This document shows, piece after piece, positions 1 to 8,603 of a stretch of 64,000 bases of DNA (positions are counted from its first letter, which is position 1; every line of letters begins with the position of its first letter). The position numbers were made by a program, and so were the translations under genes. Below the pieces are notes generated by a model. The model did no database searches. It was given only the letters and a program-made list of their open reading frames with translations, and was not told the DNA's origin. The DNA is taken from the NCBI RefSeq assembly GCF_001894825.1, contig NZ_BCWY01000034.1:1-64000 (forward strand). The letters run 5' to 3'. This DNA is from Rhodococcus jostii NBRC 16295. Its GTDB lineage: Bacteria; Actinomycetota; Actinomycetes; Mycobacteriales; Mycobacteriaceae.

Positions 1-29
1 CGGATCGACACCGAATCACGAATCGACAT
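1..29 (-). CDS. Possible start of a gene running off the left edge
   Basis: An ATG on the minus strand at 29 opens a frame reading MSIRDSVSI before the window ends. A GAGG-containing stretch lies about 9 bases upstream of it. It would be the next gene downstream of the CoA-transferase on the same strand. Nine codons are too few to recognise a family, and the frame may be chance. Confidence 0.25.
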
Positions 30-51
30 CGTCCGATCCCTCACCGGCGGT

Positions 52-73
52 GGGCCGAGACTTCCCTCGGCCC
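52..73 (-). terminator. Hairpin after the tandem CoA-transferase gene
   Basis: GGGCCGAG and CTCGGCCC form a perfect 8-bp stem with a 6-base loop, just beyond the stop codon of the minus-strand CaiB gene at 87. No T-run follows, so it may be a weak terminator or only an mRNA-stabilising hairpin. Confidence 0.4.
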
Positions 74-86
74 AGCGTCGGTCCCG

Positions 87-2495
87 TTACGCCCCGACCC
101 GCGACGGTTCGGCGGCGGGCGGTTGCAGGATTCCCTCTACCACCAGCCGATCGACGTCGGTGGCGGCCATTCGCAGGACGTCCTCGCAGATCTCCCGACT
201 GTGCTGTCCCGCCACCGGGGCCTGTCGCAGTGGCGGATCGGGGATGGTCGAGAAGTGTGCGACACGGGCCGCCGTCGGCAGCGGTTTGGGAAGCAATTCG
301 TGGTGCGTGACCGTGTAGGCGTCGCGGGCCGCGAGCTGCGGGTCGGTGAGCAGTTCGGGAAGTCGGAGCATCATCCCGGCCGGCACCCCGGCCGCCTGCA
401 ACTCCACGACCGCCGCTGCGGGTGAGCGCGTCTGCAACCACTCGCCCAGCACGGCGTCGACGTCGATGCGATTCCGGATCCGCTCGGGCTGGGTGCGGAA
501 CGCCGGAACGTCCGCCAGTTCGGGCAGGCCGATCGCGGCGCACAGTCGAACCCAGTCGTCGTCGTCCCGCACCGACACGACGCACCATTCGTCGTCGCCC
601 GCACAGGCGAACACTCCGGAAGGCGCCGCGAAAGGGTCGGAGTTGCCGGGCGCGGACACGGTGCCCGGACGCAGCGATTCGGTCGCGAGTTGGACGCCGA
701 GTTGGACGAGCGCCGTATCCGCCTGAGCCACCTCGAGCGCCGCCCCCGTACCCGTGCGCGTTCGCTGGATCAGCGCAGCGAGCACAGCGATCGCGGTGAC
801 GTGGGCAGCGATGTGGTCGGGATAGACAGTCGAACCGTCGCAGAGCAACTCTTCGTTGTCGGGGTACCTCCACAGGGCGGACACCCCACACGCCGCACGA
901 ACCAGCGGGCCGTATCCCAGTCGCTTGTTCCACGGTCCGGTACTGCCGAACGCGCTGCTCTCGGACACGATGATGCGTGGGTTGAGCGCGGCGAGTTCGT
1001 CGTACGAGAAGCCCATCGACGCCAGGGTTCCGGGCTTGAAATTGGCCAGCACCACATCGGCCTCGACGACGAGGCGACGGAACAACTCCCCGCCCTCCGG
1101 GCTGCGCAGATCCAGACCCAGGCTGCGTTTGTTGCGGTGTCCCCAGGCCACGGACGCGGCGAGCGCCGCACCGCGCTTCGACTGGCGGAGCCCGTCGGGG
1201 AACTTGGCGTTCTCGACCTTGATGACATCTGCCCCGAAGTCGGCGAACTGCCGGCTGAGTTCGGCGCCGAAGACGATCACGCCCAGATCGAGGACACGAA
1301 GGCCTTCGAGAGGGCGCGTGCCCGGCTGCGGTGTCCCGGAGACCTCGCGGGCCTGCGTTTCCCGCCTCGCCTCGGGCAGGGCGTCGTGTTCCCCGACCTG
1401 CGGCGCCGGCGTCCTGATTCCGAGGCGTGCGCCGTCGAACGACACGTACCCCGTCGGCACTCGGGCATGTTTCCCGGTGGCGATCTCCACGTCCGCGAGC
1501 GCACCGGCCGCGTCGAAGTGTTCGGTGGTCAGTACCTCTCCGAGTGAGAGCACGCCGCCGACCGGAACCCCCCTCGCCGCGCCCTCGGCGACGAGTTGGT
1601 CTCGGGTGCGGGTCGCGAAGAGCGCCTCGATGAGGGGATGCAGCGTGCCCGCGGCGGCGAACCGAGCCGGAATGGTGTCGTACTTCGGGTCGGCGAATTC
1701 TTCCGGCTCTCCGAGCCAGTGGAACATTCCCCGCCATTGCCGTTTGGCCAGCAGGCAGATGCGCACGTGTCCGTCGGCGCACGGGAACACCGGATAGAAG
1801 TTCGAGGCGTCCGGACGCCCGCGCGGAAAGTCGTCCGAACGTCCCGCGGCCGCGGAACCCTGCGTCCCGAATCCCGGATCGAAGCCGTGCACGAGCGCTT
1901 CGAACGCCGACAGGTCCACGACCTGGCCGCGTCCGGTACGGATGCGGTCGTAGTAGGCGAGAAGCGCCGACCAGGCGGCATGCATCCCCACGGTCTCCTC
2001 CACGAGACCCGCCGGCGGGAGGAGCGGTTCGGCGCCGGGGGCACCCGAGCGGGACAGCACACCACTGAGTGCGTACAGCACCTGCTCCGTGGCTACCCAG
2101 TCCCGGTACGGTCCGGTCTGCCCGAACGGGGTGACCGACACGAACACCAGTGACGGTGCGAGAGCGGTCAGTTCGGCCGGGCCCACTCCCCGCGCACTCA
2201 GCATGCCCGGAGCGTGCGATTCGACGAGGATGTCGGAATCCACCACCAGTTGCCGGAGCCGGTCCCGGCCGGCGGCATCGTCGAGGTCCACGACGATGCC
2301 CCGCTTGTTGGCGTTGCGCAGCGCGAACGGAACGCTGACACCGTCGACCACGGGCTCGGCGCGGCGTGAGCGGGCGCCCCCAGGACCTTCCACCTTCGTC
2401 ACCTGCGCACCGAGGTCGGCGAGGTACCGGCCACACGACTCGCCGAGGCCGTCGGTGAGGTCCAGCACGCGGACACCGGTCAGCGGTAGCGTCAT
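87..2495 (-). CDS. Tandem (two-domain) CaiB/BaiF family CoA-transferase
   Basis: The 802-residue protein is two copies of the CaiB/BaiF (class III) acyl-CoA transferase fold joined head to tail, about residues 1-390 (LTGVRVLDLTDG start) and 410-800 (LEGLRVLDLGVIVFGAELS start). Normal members are about 400 residues and act as interlinked dimers, so this is probably a covalent pseudo-dimer. The usual active-site Asp region reads YPDHIAA in the second half but LVEETVG in the first, so only the second half looks catalytically complete. The family moves CoA between a carboxylic acid and an acyl-CoA in the cytosol. ATG 2495 was chosen because the domain begins right after it; the frame continues upstream without homology. 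It is the last gene of the 5951-87 unit, 49 bases after the aldehyde dehydrogenase. The substrate is unknown. Confidence 0.88.
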   Translation of the reverse strand: MTLPLTGVRVLDLTDGLGESCGRYLADLGAQVTKVEGPGGARSRRAEPVVDGVSVPFALRNANKRGIVVDLDDAAGRDRLRQLVVDSDILVESHAPGMLSARGVGPAELTALAPSLVFVSVTPFGQTGPYRDWVATEQVLYALSGVLSRSGAPGAEPLLPPAGLVEETVGMHAAWSALLAYYDRIRTGRGQVVDLSAFEALVHGFDPGFGTQGSAAAGRSDDFPRGRPDASNFYPVFPCADGHVRICLLAKRQWRGMFHWLGEPEEFADPKYDTIPARFAAAGTLHPLIEALFATRTRDQLVAEGAARGVPVGGVLSLGEVLTTEHFDAAGALADVEIATGKHARVPTGYVSFDGARLGIRTPAPQVGEHDALPEARRETQAREVSGTPQPGTRPLEGLRVLDLGVIVFGAELSRQFADFGADVIKVENAKFPDGLRQSKRGAALAASVAWGHRNKRSLGLDLRSPEGGELFRRLVVEADVVLANFKPGTLASMGFSYDELAALNPRIIVSESSAFGSTGPWNKRLGYGPLVRAACGVSALWRYPDNEELLCDGSTVYPDHIAAHVTAIAVLAALIQRTRTGTGAALEVAQADTALVQLGVQLATESLRPGTVSAPGNSDPFAAPSGVFACAGDDEWCVVSVRDDDDWVRLCAAIGLPELADVPAFRTQPERIRNRIDVDAVLGEWLQTRSPAAAVVELQAAGVPAGMMLRLPELLTDPQLAARDAYTVTHHELLPKPLPTAARVAHFSTIPDPPLRQAPVAGQHSREICEDVLRMAATDVDRLVVEGILQPPAAEPSRVGA

Positions 2496-2544
2496 CGTCT
2501 GCTCCGTTCGATCAAGTCTGATAGTCGATGAAAAGCGTGATTGT

Positions 2545-3996
2545 TCAGCGTGTTCCGAAGTAGACGGACTTCGTGGCGAAGTACGGGTGCAGCCCTTCCG
2601 GCCCGAGTTCGCGTCCGAGCCCCGACGACTTGACACCGCCGAACGGCGCATCGAGGTCCAGGGCGTAATGGTTGACACCGACTGTCCCGCTGTGGATGCG
2701 GGAGGCCAGGGTGAGCCCGCGATCCTCGTCTGCGGTCCACACCGTGCCGCCCAAACCGTATTCGGAGTCGTTGGCGATCGCGATGGCCTGGTCCTCGTCC
2801 TCGTACGGCGTGATCGTCAGGACGGGCCCGAAGATCTCCTCCTGCGCGATGCGGGCCGAGTTGTCCACGTCCACGAACACCGTCGGTTCGACGAACCACC
2901 CGAGCGGTTGCGAATCCGGTACTCCCCCACCTGTCGTGATGCGGTAGCCCGCACTGCGCCCGTCCTCGATGTAGCCGAGCACGCGCTCGCGCTGGGCAGC
3001 GCTGACCAGCGGCCCGATCGCGGTGGCCTTGTCGAGTGGATCCCCGACGGCGAGGCCCCGGACGGTCTCGGTGACCACGTCCACGACCTCGTCGTACCGG
3101 GCACGGGGGGCGAGGATCCGGGTGCTCGCATGACAGGTCTGACCGTTGTTCACCAACGAGACCTCGGCGAGGTTCGACGCGAACACGGACAGGTCGGCGT
3201 CGACTGCCACGATCGCAGCGGACTTGCCGCCGAGTTCGAGTGTGACCGGGCGGAGAAGACGACCGCAGACCTCGCCGATGGCTCGTCCTGCCGCCGTCGA
3301 ACCGGTGAACGCGACCTTGTCGACCCCCGGGTGCTGCACCAGGTATGCGCTCGCCTCGCGGCCCGCGGGCACGATGTTCAGGACGCCCGGAGGCAGCCCC
3401 GCCTCCTCCGCCGCGTCCGCGAACGCGAACGCGTCGAGCGCGGTTTCGGGAGCCGCCTTCAGGACCACGGTGCACCCGGCCGCCAGCGCGGGCGCGATCT
3501 TCATCGCGGCGAGCGGCTGCGGATAGTTCCACGGCGTGATCGCCGCGACGACACCCACCGGTTCCCGCCGGACCACGGTACGACCGCCGAACGCGCTGGG
3601 ACGGACGTCCTGATGCGCCGCCTCCCGGACGAGCGCGGCGTAGTAGCGGATCATGGCGGCCGGCCCGAAACCGTTGACACCCGCGGACAGCGAGATCGGC
3701 ATGCCGTTCTCGCGGGTCACCAGGGTCGCGGTGTCGCGACCACGCTTCTTCAGGGCTGACGCGAATGCGTCGAGAACGTCTGCGCGAGCGCGGTTGTCGA
3801 GTTCGCCCCACGGCCCGCGGAGTGCGTCGCGTGCGGCGGAGACGGCGGCGTCGATGTCGGCGGCCGAGGCGACGGCCGAACGTCCGAGCACCTTCTCCGT
3901 GGCGGCTTCGACGACGTCGACCGTCGCACCCTCCTGCGGGGCGACCCAACGGCCACCGATGAACAGCGCGTCGCGGTCCACAGTCATGTTGTCCAT
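2545..3996 (-). CDS. NAD(P)-dependent aldehyde dehydrogenase
   Basis: This is a full-length (483-residue) ALDH-superfamily enzyme that oxidises an aldehyde to its acid with NAD(P)+. The family signatures are visible: PWNYPQP near 155-161, the cofactor loop FTGSTAAG near 230-237, ELGGK at 254-258 with the general-base Glu, GQTC with catalytic Cys288, and EEIFGPVLT near the C-terminus. The start ATG at 3996 has GAAGGA seven bases upstream; a second ATG lies at 3987. The gene sits 28 bases after the aldolase-like gene in the same unit. It may therefore oxidise an aldehyde released by retro-aldol cleavage, which is an inference from context only. Confidence 0.93.
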   Translation of the reverse strand: MDNMTVDRDALFIGGRWVAPQEGATVDVVEAATEKVLGRSAVASAADIDAAVSAARDALRGPWGELDNRARADVLDAFASALKKRGRDTATLVTRENGMPISLSAGVNGFGPAAMIRYYAALVREAAHQDVRPSAFGGRTVVRREPVGVVAAITPWNYPQPLAAMKIAPALAAGCTVVLKAAPETALDAFAFADAAEEAGLPPGVLNIVPAGREASAYLVQHPGVDKVAFTGSTAAGRAIGEVCGRLLRPVTLELGGKSAAIVAVDADLSVFASNLAEVSLVNNGQTCHASTRILAPRARYDEVVDVVTETVRGLAVGDPLDKATAIGPLVSAAQRERVLGYIEDGRSAGYRITTGGGVPDSQPLGWFVEPTVFVDVDNSARIAQEEIFGPVLTITPYEDEDQAIAIANDSEYGLGGTVWTADEDRGLTLASRIHSGTVGVNHYALDLDAPFGGVKSSGLGRELGPEGLHPYFATKSVYFGTR

Positions 3997-4024
3997 GTCG
4001 ATCCTTCTCACAGAGTCGGTGGTG

Positions 4025-5209
4025 CTACAGGACGTCTTCGTGGGCGAAGAGCGTCGAGCTGACGAGCGGCGCCATCGGACCTCCGATGAACAGCGACGTC
4101 TTGGCGTGTGCCACGGGATTGGTCGAGGTTCCCCGGATCTGCCGCACCGCTTCGACCGCGAGGCCCATTCCGTTGACGAACGAGTCGGCGATGTTGCCAC
4201 CGCTCGTGTTCACGGGGAGCTTGCCCACGCCCGCGGTGAGATTGTCGACGGTGAGGACCTCGCCGGCGGCGGGGCCGGACGGCGCCAGGCCGTGGTCGAT
4301 GAGGGCCGCGACGGCGGGCCCGCTGAAGTTCTCGTACACCTGGACGACGTCCACGTCGTCGGGTCCGAGACCGGCGGCGGCCCACAGCCGGTCCGCGACG
4401 CCGGGCCGGCCCGCGGTGCCCGCGAATCCCGCTGTGGCGTACTGGTCGTCGTTGTCGATGATCGAGGAGTACCCGCCGGGAGCGCCCTGGGCGCCCGCGA
4501 GGACATAGGCGGGATCCGGTCGCAGCGACTTCGCCCGGTCGGCGGAGACCAGCACCACCGCGACGGCTCCGTCGCTCTCCCGCGAGCAGTCGTACAGGTG
4601 GAACGGCTCGGTGATCAGGCGGGACGACTCGTACGTCGCCTCGTCGAGCGGCTTGCCGTAGCCCTGTGCGGTCGGGTTGTTCTGGGCGTGCCGGTACGCC
4701 GCGAGCACCAGGGCACGCATCGTCTCCCGCGGCACTCCGTCGTGCTCGAGCAGTCGTTGTGTCCGCAATGCACATACCTGGGCCGGCGAGCCGACGCCGT
4801 GCGCGAGGAAGTGCGGACCGTAGTGGTACTTCGCGTATCCGAGCCGTCCGGTGTCCGCCTGCGCCATGGCGCGATAGACGACGACGCAGTCGGCCTGCCC
4901 TGCGGCGATGGCGACAGCGGCATTGTTGATCGCAGCGGCGACCGTTCCGCCGCCACCGCCCCACATCATGTTCGACCAGCGGACGTCGTCGACCCTCAGC
5001 GCGCCCCCGATGACCGCACCGTCGTGGCCGCCGCCCGCGTAGGACACGAATCCGTCGAGCTCACGCGGCGAGATGCCGGCGTCGGAGCACGCGGCGAGGA
5101 TCGCCTCGAGGGTCATCCTCAGTTCGCCCGCCGGGGCCTCGCCGCGGCGGTAGTGCAGTTCGGACACACCGACTACGGCGGCCGCCCCGCGCATGGTGAG
5201 TGCACTCAT
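4025..5209 (-). CDS. Thiolase-fold Ltp2-like aldolase (SCP-x/lipid-transfer type)
   Basis: This 394-residue thiolase-superfamily protein resembles the lipid-transfer/SCP-x group. The segment where true thiolases carry the nucleophilic Cys reads WSNMMWGGGGGT, and the C-terminal CxG motif reads NTSGGN, so both thiolase cysteines are absent. Loss of these residues is typical of Ltp2-type enzymes of steroid side-chain breakdown. Those enzymes perform a retro-aldol cleavage of a beta-hydroxy acyl-CoA and need a DUF35 partner. Here the DUF35 gene directly precedes it with an ATGA overlap, and the motifs YDCSRESDGA and VQVYENFSGP also fit that group. Retro-aldolase activity is therefore inferred rather than thiolysis. 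The start at 5209 is set by the overlap. Confidence 0.82.
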   Translation of the reverse strand: MSALTMRGAAAVVGVSELHYRRGEAPAGELRMTLEAILAACSDAGISPRELDGFVSYAGGGHDGAVIGGALRVDDVRWSNMMWGGGGGTVAAAINNAAVAIAAGQADCVVVYRAMAQADTGRLGYAKYHYGPHFLAHGVGSPAQVCALRTQRLLEHDGVPRETMRALVLAAYRHAQNNPTAQGYGKPLDEATYESSRLITEPFHLYDCSRESDGAVAVVLVSADRAKSLRPDPAYVLAGAQGAPGGYSSIIDNDDQYATAGFAGTAGRPGVADRLWAAAGLGPDDVDVVQVYENFSGPAVAALIDHGLAPSGPAAGEVLTVDNLTAGVGKLPVNTSGGNIADSFVNGMGLAVEAVRQIRGTSTNPVAHAKTSLFIGGPMAPLVSSTLFAHEDVL

Positions 5210-5637
5210 GCCTGCGCTCCTTCCGTGGAACGACGCCAGCGCAGCAGCGGCCAGGTCGCGCCTTCGTCGTGCTCGATGTGCCCGACCACCGGGTCGCCGA
5301 TGCGGACGGCGTCGGTGTCGGCGCCGGTCAGTATTCCGAGCACCCGGCGGTGCCCGGCCTCGGGAAGTTCCACGAGGACCGTCACGTACGGGACCTGGTC
5401 GGCCAGTTCGGTGATGAACGGGTACCAGCTGCGGGACCAGCTGTACACGGTGCCGACGGGCGTCACGGCCTCCCAGTTGGGGTCGAGGGCGTGGCAGGAC
5501 CCGCAGACCCATTGCGGTCCCCAGATCCATGTCTTGCAGGTGCCACAACGCTGGAGTCGCAGCTCACCTCGGGTGAGCCCGTCCCAGTACGGTTGGTCGA
5601 GGCCGTCGGCGGACGGTCCCCACGGTTCGTCCGTCAT
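5206..5637 (-). CDS. DUF35 OB-fold protein with rubredoxin-like zinc ribbon
   Basis: This 143-residue protein has a zinc ribbon made by Cys31, Cys34, Cys45 and Cys48 (CGTC and CGSC), followed by an OB-fold (TPVGTVYSWSRS onward). DUF35 proteins or domains pair with thiolase-fold enzymes; in cholesterol catabolism the DUF35 domain of ChsH2 binds Ltp2 and enables its aldolase step. The gene overlaps both neighbours by ATGA: the NTF2-like gene upstream and the thiolase-like gene downstream. Tight translational coupling supports a complex with the downstream enzyme. The start at 5637 follows from that overlap, and the frame upstream of it has no homology. Confidence 0.87.
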   Translation of the reverse strand: MTDEPWGPSADGLDQPYWDGLTRGELRLQRCGTCKTWIWGPQWVCGSCHALDPNWEAVTPVGTVYSWSRSWYPFITELADQVPYVTVLVELPEAGHRRVLGILTGADTDAVRIGDPVVGHIEHDEGATWPLLRWRRSTEGAQA

Positions 5638-5951
5638 GCGGGCTGCCCTTCGTCCGCGGGGAAGTTCTCGAGGGCCGCGGCCAGCCACCGGCCGTCGTGA
5701 CGCTCCCAGATCGATCTGAGGCCGATGACGCCGTTCGGGGTCGTGTACACCGTCTCGCCGATGCGGCGGTCACCGTCGGCCCGGATGTCCTTGATCTCGA
5801 ACCCGTCGACGTCGCCGCGGGGAACGGTGACGCCGTCGAACACGGCAGGCAGATTCGCCTGCACCATGTCGGCCAGGGCGGCCTTCATGTCTCCGGACAC
5901 CACGTATCCGACATGCCGTTCATACAGCTCGCGGAAGTCTTCGACAGACAT
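5634..5951 (-). CDS. NTF2-like/SnoaL-type small protein
   Basis: This 105-residue protein begins MSVEDFRELYERHVGYVVSG and runs through VTVPRGDVDGFEIKD and SIWERHDGRWLAAALENFP. The layout is that of the SnoaL/NTF2-like cone fold, whose members include ketosteroid-isomerase-like enzymes, hydratases and dimerisation modules. It is the first gene of the 5951-87 unit and overlaps the DUF35 gene by ATGA. The 17-bp candidate operator lies 60 bases upstream. Fold assignment is by sequence pattern only and no catalytic residues are certain. It could be an isomerase/hydratase or a small subunit of the aldolase complex. Confidence 0.7.
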   Translation of the reverse strand: MSVEDFRELYERHVGYVVSGDMKAALADMVQANLPAVFDGVTVPRGDVDGFEIKDIRADGDRRIGETVYTTPNGVIGLRSIWERHDGRWLAAALENFPADEGQPA

Positions 5952-6011
5952 TCGAAACTCCTTTTCTCCGTGAGGCCCTCACGCCTCACGGCGGATGCTC
6001 TCATTGCCAAT

Positions 6012-6028
6012 ACCTTATGCCGTTAGGT
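6012..6028. promoter_or_regulatory. Candidate operator, site A of a five-member motif
   Basis: The sequence ACCTTA-TGCCG-TTAGGT is a near-perfect inverted repeat (five of six positions pair) in the 86-base gap upstream of the 5951-87 operon. It is flanked by T and A, which extends the symmetry. Related sites occur at 9479, 12807, 24085 and 32215. Confidence 0.55.
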
Positions 6029-6037
6029 AAACTGGAG

Positions 6038-7525
6038 TCAATCGTCCGTGAACCGGAATGTGCCGTCGGCTGCGACGGCCACCTCGTCCCGCGCGACGTC
6101 GACGCTGATCAGCCGGTCGAGAGCGTCCGCTTCCGTCGTAGCGGCCAGTGTGCGTTCACCGGTCCCGGTCCGCACCGCCGCGAAGCCTCGCTCCGGGGCC
6201 CCCTCCCGCCCGTGCACCACGGTCCAGGACTCGATCGAGCCGGTCCCGTCGTAGCTCGTGAGCGCTGCGGTGGTCGGTTGCGCATCGACTTCGGACTGAA
6301 CGTCCTGACGCCGGAACCCGTTGCTCGGCGGCTCGGTCCGATAGACACCGAACGCGTGCTTGGTGAGGTAACCACCGTTCGCCGTGATCAGCCCGTACGT
6401 CCCGGGCGACTCGCGCAGCCGGGTGGACAGCGTGGCGATCGCGTGGGTGCTGTAGTTGTTCCACGGGCCACCCGCGAAGGTGAGGCCGCCGGTCAACGTC
6501 AGCGGGCGACCGGGATCGTCGAGCGGCAAGCCCAACTCGGCCGCGGCCACCTGGACGGCCGACGGGAAGCACGAGTACACGTCCACGTGCGCGACGTCGT
6601 CCCGACCGATCCCCGACAGTTCCAGCGCCCGGGCCCCGGCGATCCGGATGGCGGGTGACCGGTCGAGCGCATCCCGCTCGGAGATGTCGTACGTGTCGTG
6701 CGCCTCGGTTCCGGCGTGCGGGAAGACCCACCGGTCGCGCGAAATCCCGAGGCGGGTGGCGACCTCGACCGAGCAGAGCAGCAGCGCCGCACCCTGCTCC
6801 ACCATGTTGTTGGAGTTCATCAGCTTGGTGTACGGCCGGCAGATCCACCGATTGTCCTCGGACGGCGTGACGATCTCGTCGGCCGTGTATTCACGGGCGG
6901 TCCAGGCATGCGGGTTCGTCGACGCCACCTTGCTGAAACCCGACCAGAGTGCGCCGATCGCCGCACGGTGATCGTCCACCGAGCGTCCCGACGAGATCCG
7001 CAGGGCCTGTTCGAACAGGGGGTACACGTACGCCGGCCGGTCGAGGCCGATCCTGGCCTGACCGTCGAAGACCATCGGAACCTCGGGAACCAGGACCTCC
7101 GCGGGGGGAACCGAATCCTCCTGCACGGTCCACTCCGGGCGAACGCCGCGAGAGCGCAGCTTCATCCGGGTCCGCCACGACTCGGCACCGCCGACGAGGA
7201 CCACATCGGCGCGACCCGCCGCGATGTCCTCGGCCGCCCCGTTGACGAGGACCTGCGGGCCGCTGCCGCCGCTGCCGGTGTACCCGGTGTGCCGGACGGC
7301 CGCGCCGATGCGTTCGCCGACCAGTGCACCGGGGTCGCGATAACGCCACGACAGCATGCCGATCAACCGGACCGAGTCGACGAGTTCGAGCAGGCGGGAC
7401 GATCCCGCTTCGGCGGCGGCGGCGCGGGCCGCTGCGACGATGAGATCGACGGGCTCGACTCCCCCGGTCCGCTCGTTGATCTGTCCGCCGCCGACGAGGA
7501 TCGGGGTTCGCGGATCGAGTGTCAC
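6038..7525 (-). CDS. Thiolase-like acetyl-CoA acetyltransferase family protein
   Basis: This 495-residue thiolase-fold protein belongs to the long type with an extra C-terminal domain. Recognisable segments are TPILVGGGQ at the N-terminus, the GTGGSGPQ-like loop (TGSGGSGPQVLVN), VDVYSCFPSAVQ in the middle, and GLITANGGYLTKHAFGVY towards the C-terminus. The family is annotated as acyl-CoA thiolase/acetyltransferase acting on CoA esters in the cytosol. The classical Cys is not at its usual place, where the loop carries Ser/Gly, so the exact reaction is uncertain. The gene overlaps the LLM oxidoreductase by ATGA and closes the 9413-6038 unit. Its start at 7525 is fixed by that overlap. Confidence 0.82.
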   Translation of the reverse strand: MTLDPRTPILVGGGQINERTGGVEPVDLIVAAARAAAAEAGSSRLLELVDSVRLIGMLSWRYRDPGALVGERIGAAVRHTGYTGSGGSGPQVLVNGAAEDIAAGRADVVLVGGAESWRTRMKLRSRGVRPEWTVQEDSVPPAEVLVPEVPMVFDGQARIGLDRPAYVYPLFEQALRISSGRSVDDHRAAIGALWSGFSKVASTNPHAWTAREYTADEIVTPSEDNRWICRPYTKLMNSNNMVEQGAALLLCSVEVATRLGISRDRWVFPHAGTEAHDTYDISERDALDRSPAIRIAGARALELSGIGRDDVAHVDVYSCFPSAVQVAAAELGLPLDDPGRPLTLTGGLTFAGGPWNNYSTHAIATLSTRLRESPGTYGLITANGGYLTKHAFGVYRTEPPSNGFRRQDVQSEVDAQPTTAALTSYDGTGSIESWTVVHGREGAPERGFAAVRTGTGERTLAATTEADALDRLISVDVARDEVAVAADGTFRFTDD

Positions 7526-8559
7526 GACATCACCGCCTCGAGGATGCGTTCCCGATTCTCCGGCCTGGGCCAGCCGCCGAGGATCAGCGTCGTCAGACAG
7601 GTGGGCTTCCAGCGGTTCACGATGTCCTCACAAATCTTGTCGGCGGGTCCGATCAGCGCGACGTCCTCGACCATCTCGGTCGGAACAGCCTGTGCCGCGA
7701 GATCGGGCCGCCCGCGCAGGTACAACTCCTGGATCTCGGCACACGCGTCGGCCCAGCCCATCCGGGTGAAGACGTCGTTGTGGAAGTTGGCGCCTTTCGC
7801 GCCCATTCCGCCCGCGTACAGTGCGACGACGGGTTTGATCTTGGCCGCGGCCTTCTCCACGTCGTCGTTCTCGATCAGCCAGCACACGTTCGCGATCTCG
7901 AAGTCCGACTGCGCCCGGCGTGCCCCGTCCCGGCCGAACCCCTCGGCCAGCGCGGCGCGGTAGAACTCGTCGCTCTTGGGTGAGAACCACAACGGGGTCC
8001 AGCCGTCCGCGATCTCGGCGGCCAGCGCCACGTTCTTCGGCCCCTCGGCCCCGAGGTAGACCGGGATGTCCTCGCGCAGCGGGTGAACGATCGACTTCAG
8101 CGGCTTGCCCAGGCCGCTGCCGCCGGCGAGGGGGAGCTGATAGTGCCGCCCCTCGTAGGTCACGGGCTTCTCCCGGGCCCACACCGCGCGCATGATCTCG
8201 ACGTACTCGCGGGTCCGCTCGAGCGGACGGGGATACGGTTGCCCGTACCAGCCTTCGACCACCTGCGGGCCGGACGCGCCGATACCGACGATCACCCTGC
8301 CCCCGCTGAGGTGGTCGACCGTCTGCGCGGCCATGGCCAGGGCGGTCGGCGTCCGCGCCGACATCTGACAGACCGCGGTTCCGAGCTTGATGGTGGAGGT
8401 GCGCGAACCCCACCAGGCGAGCGGGGTCAGCGCGTCCGATCCGTAGGTCTCCGCAGTCCAGAAGCTGTCCACGCCGAGCGCCTCGGCTTCGCCGAGCATG
8501 CGTTCGACGTTGCGCGGCGGTCCGGATCCCCAATATCCCGCGGCGATACCGACTTTCAT
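7522..8559 (-). CDS. LLM-class F420-dependent oxidoreductase
   Basis: This 345-residue luciferase-like TIM-barrel protein starts MKVGIAAGYWGSGPP, and its TAVCQMSARTPTALAMAAQTV and GRVIVGIGASGPQVVEGWYG segments are typical of the actinobacterial F420-dependent group. Such enzymes transfer hydride to or from coenzyme F420 on alcohols, ketones or enoyl groups; the substrate here is unknown. The start at 8559 has GAGGG upstream, and the longer frame upstream lacks homology. It lies between the enoyl-CoA hydratase (44 bases upstream) and the thiolase-like gene (ATGA overlap). That points to a redox step on a CoA-linked intermediate. FMN-dependent monooxygenase activity is the alternative. Confidence 0.85.
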   Translation of the reverse strand: MKVGIAAGYWGSGPPRNVERMLGEAEALGVDSFWTAETYGSDALTPLAWWGSRTSTIKLGTAVCQMSARTPTALAMAAQTVDHLSGGRVIVGIGASGPQVVEGWYGQPYPRPLERTREYVEIMRAVWAREKPVTYEGRHYQLPLAGGSGLGKPLKSIVHPLREDIPVYLGAEGPKNVALAAEIADGWTPLWFSPKSDEFYRAALAEGFGRDGARRAQSDFEIANVCWLIENDDVEKAAAKIKPVVALYAGGMGAKGANFHNDVFTRMGWADACAEIQELYLRGRPDLAAQAVPTEMVEDVALIGPADKICEDIVNRWKPTCLTTLILGGWPRPENRERILEAVMS

Positions 8560-8603
8560 CGTCGACCCTCGTTCTTGTCCCGACTCGTCACAGCTGTCAC
8601 CCT

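Noticed and set aside
16-2436. An 806-codon minus-strand frame overlapping the tandem CoA-transferase
   Set aside because: It is in a different frame of the same DNA, extremely Arg-rich and without motifs. This is typical of shadow frames in high-GC DNA.
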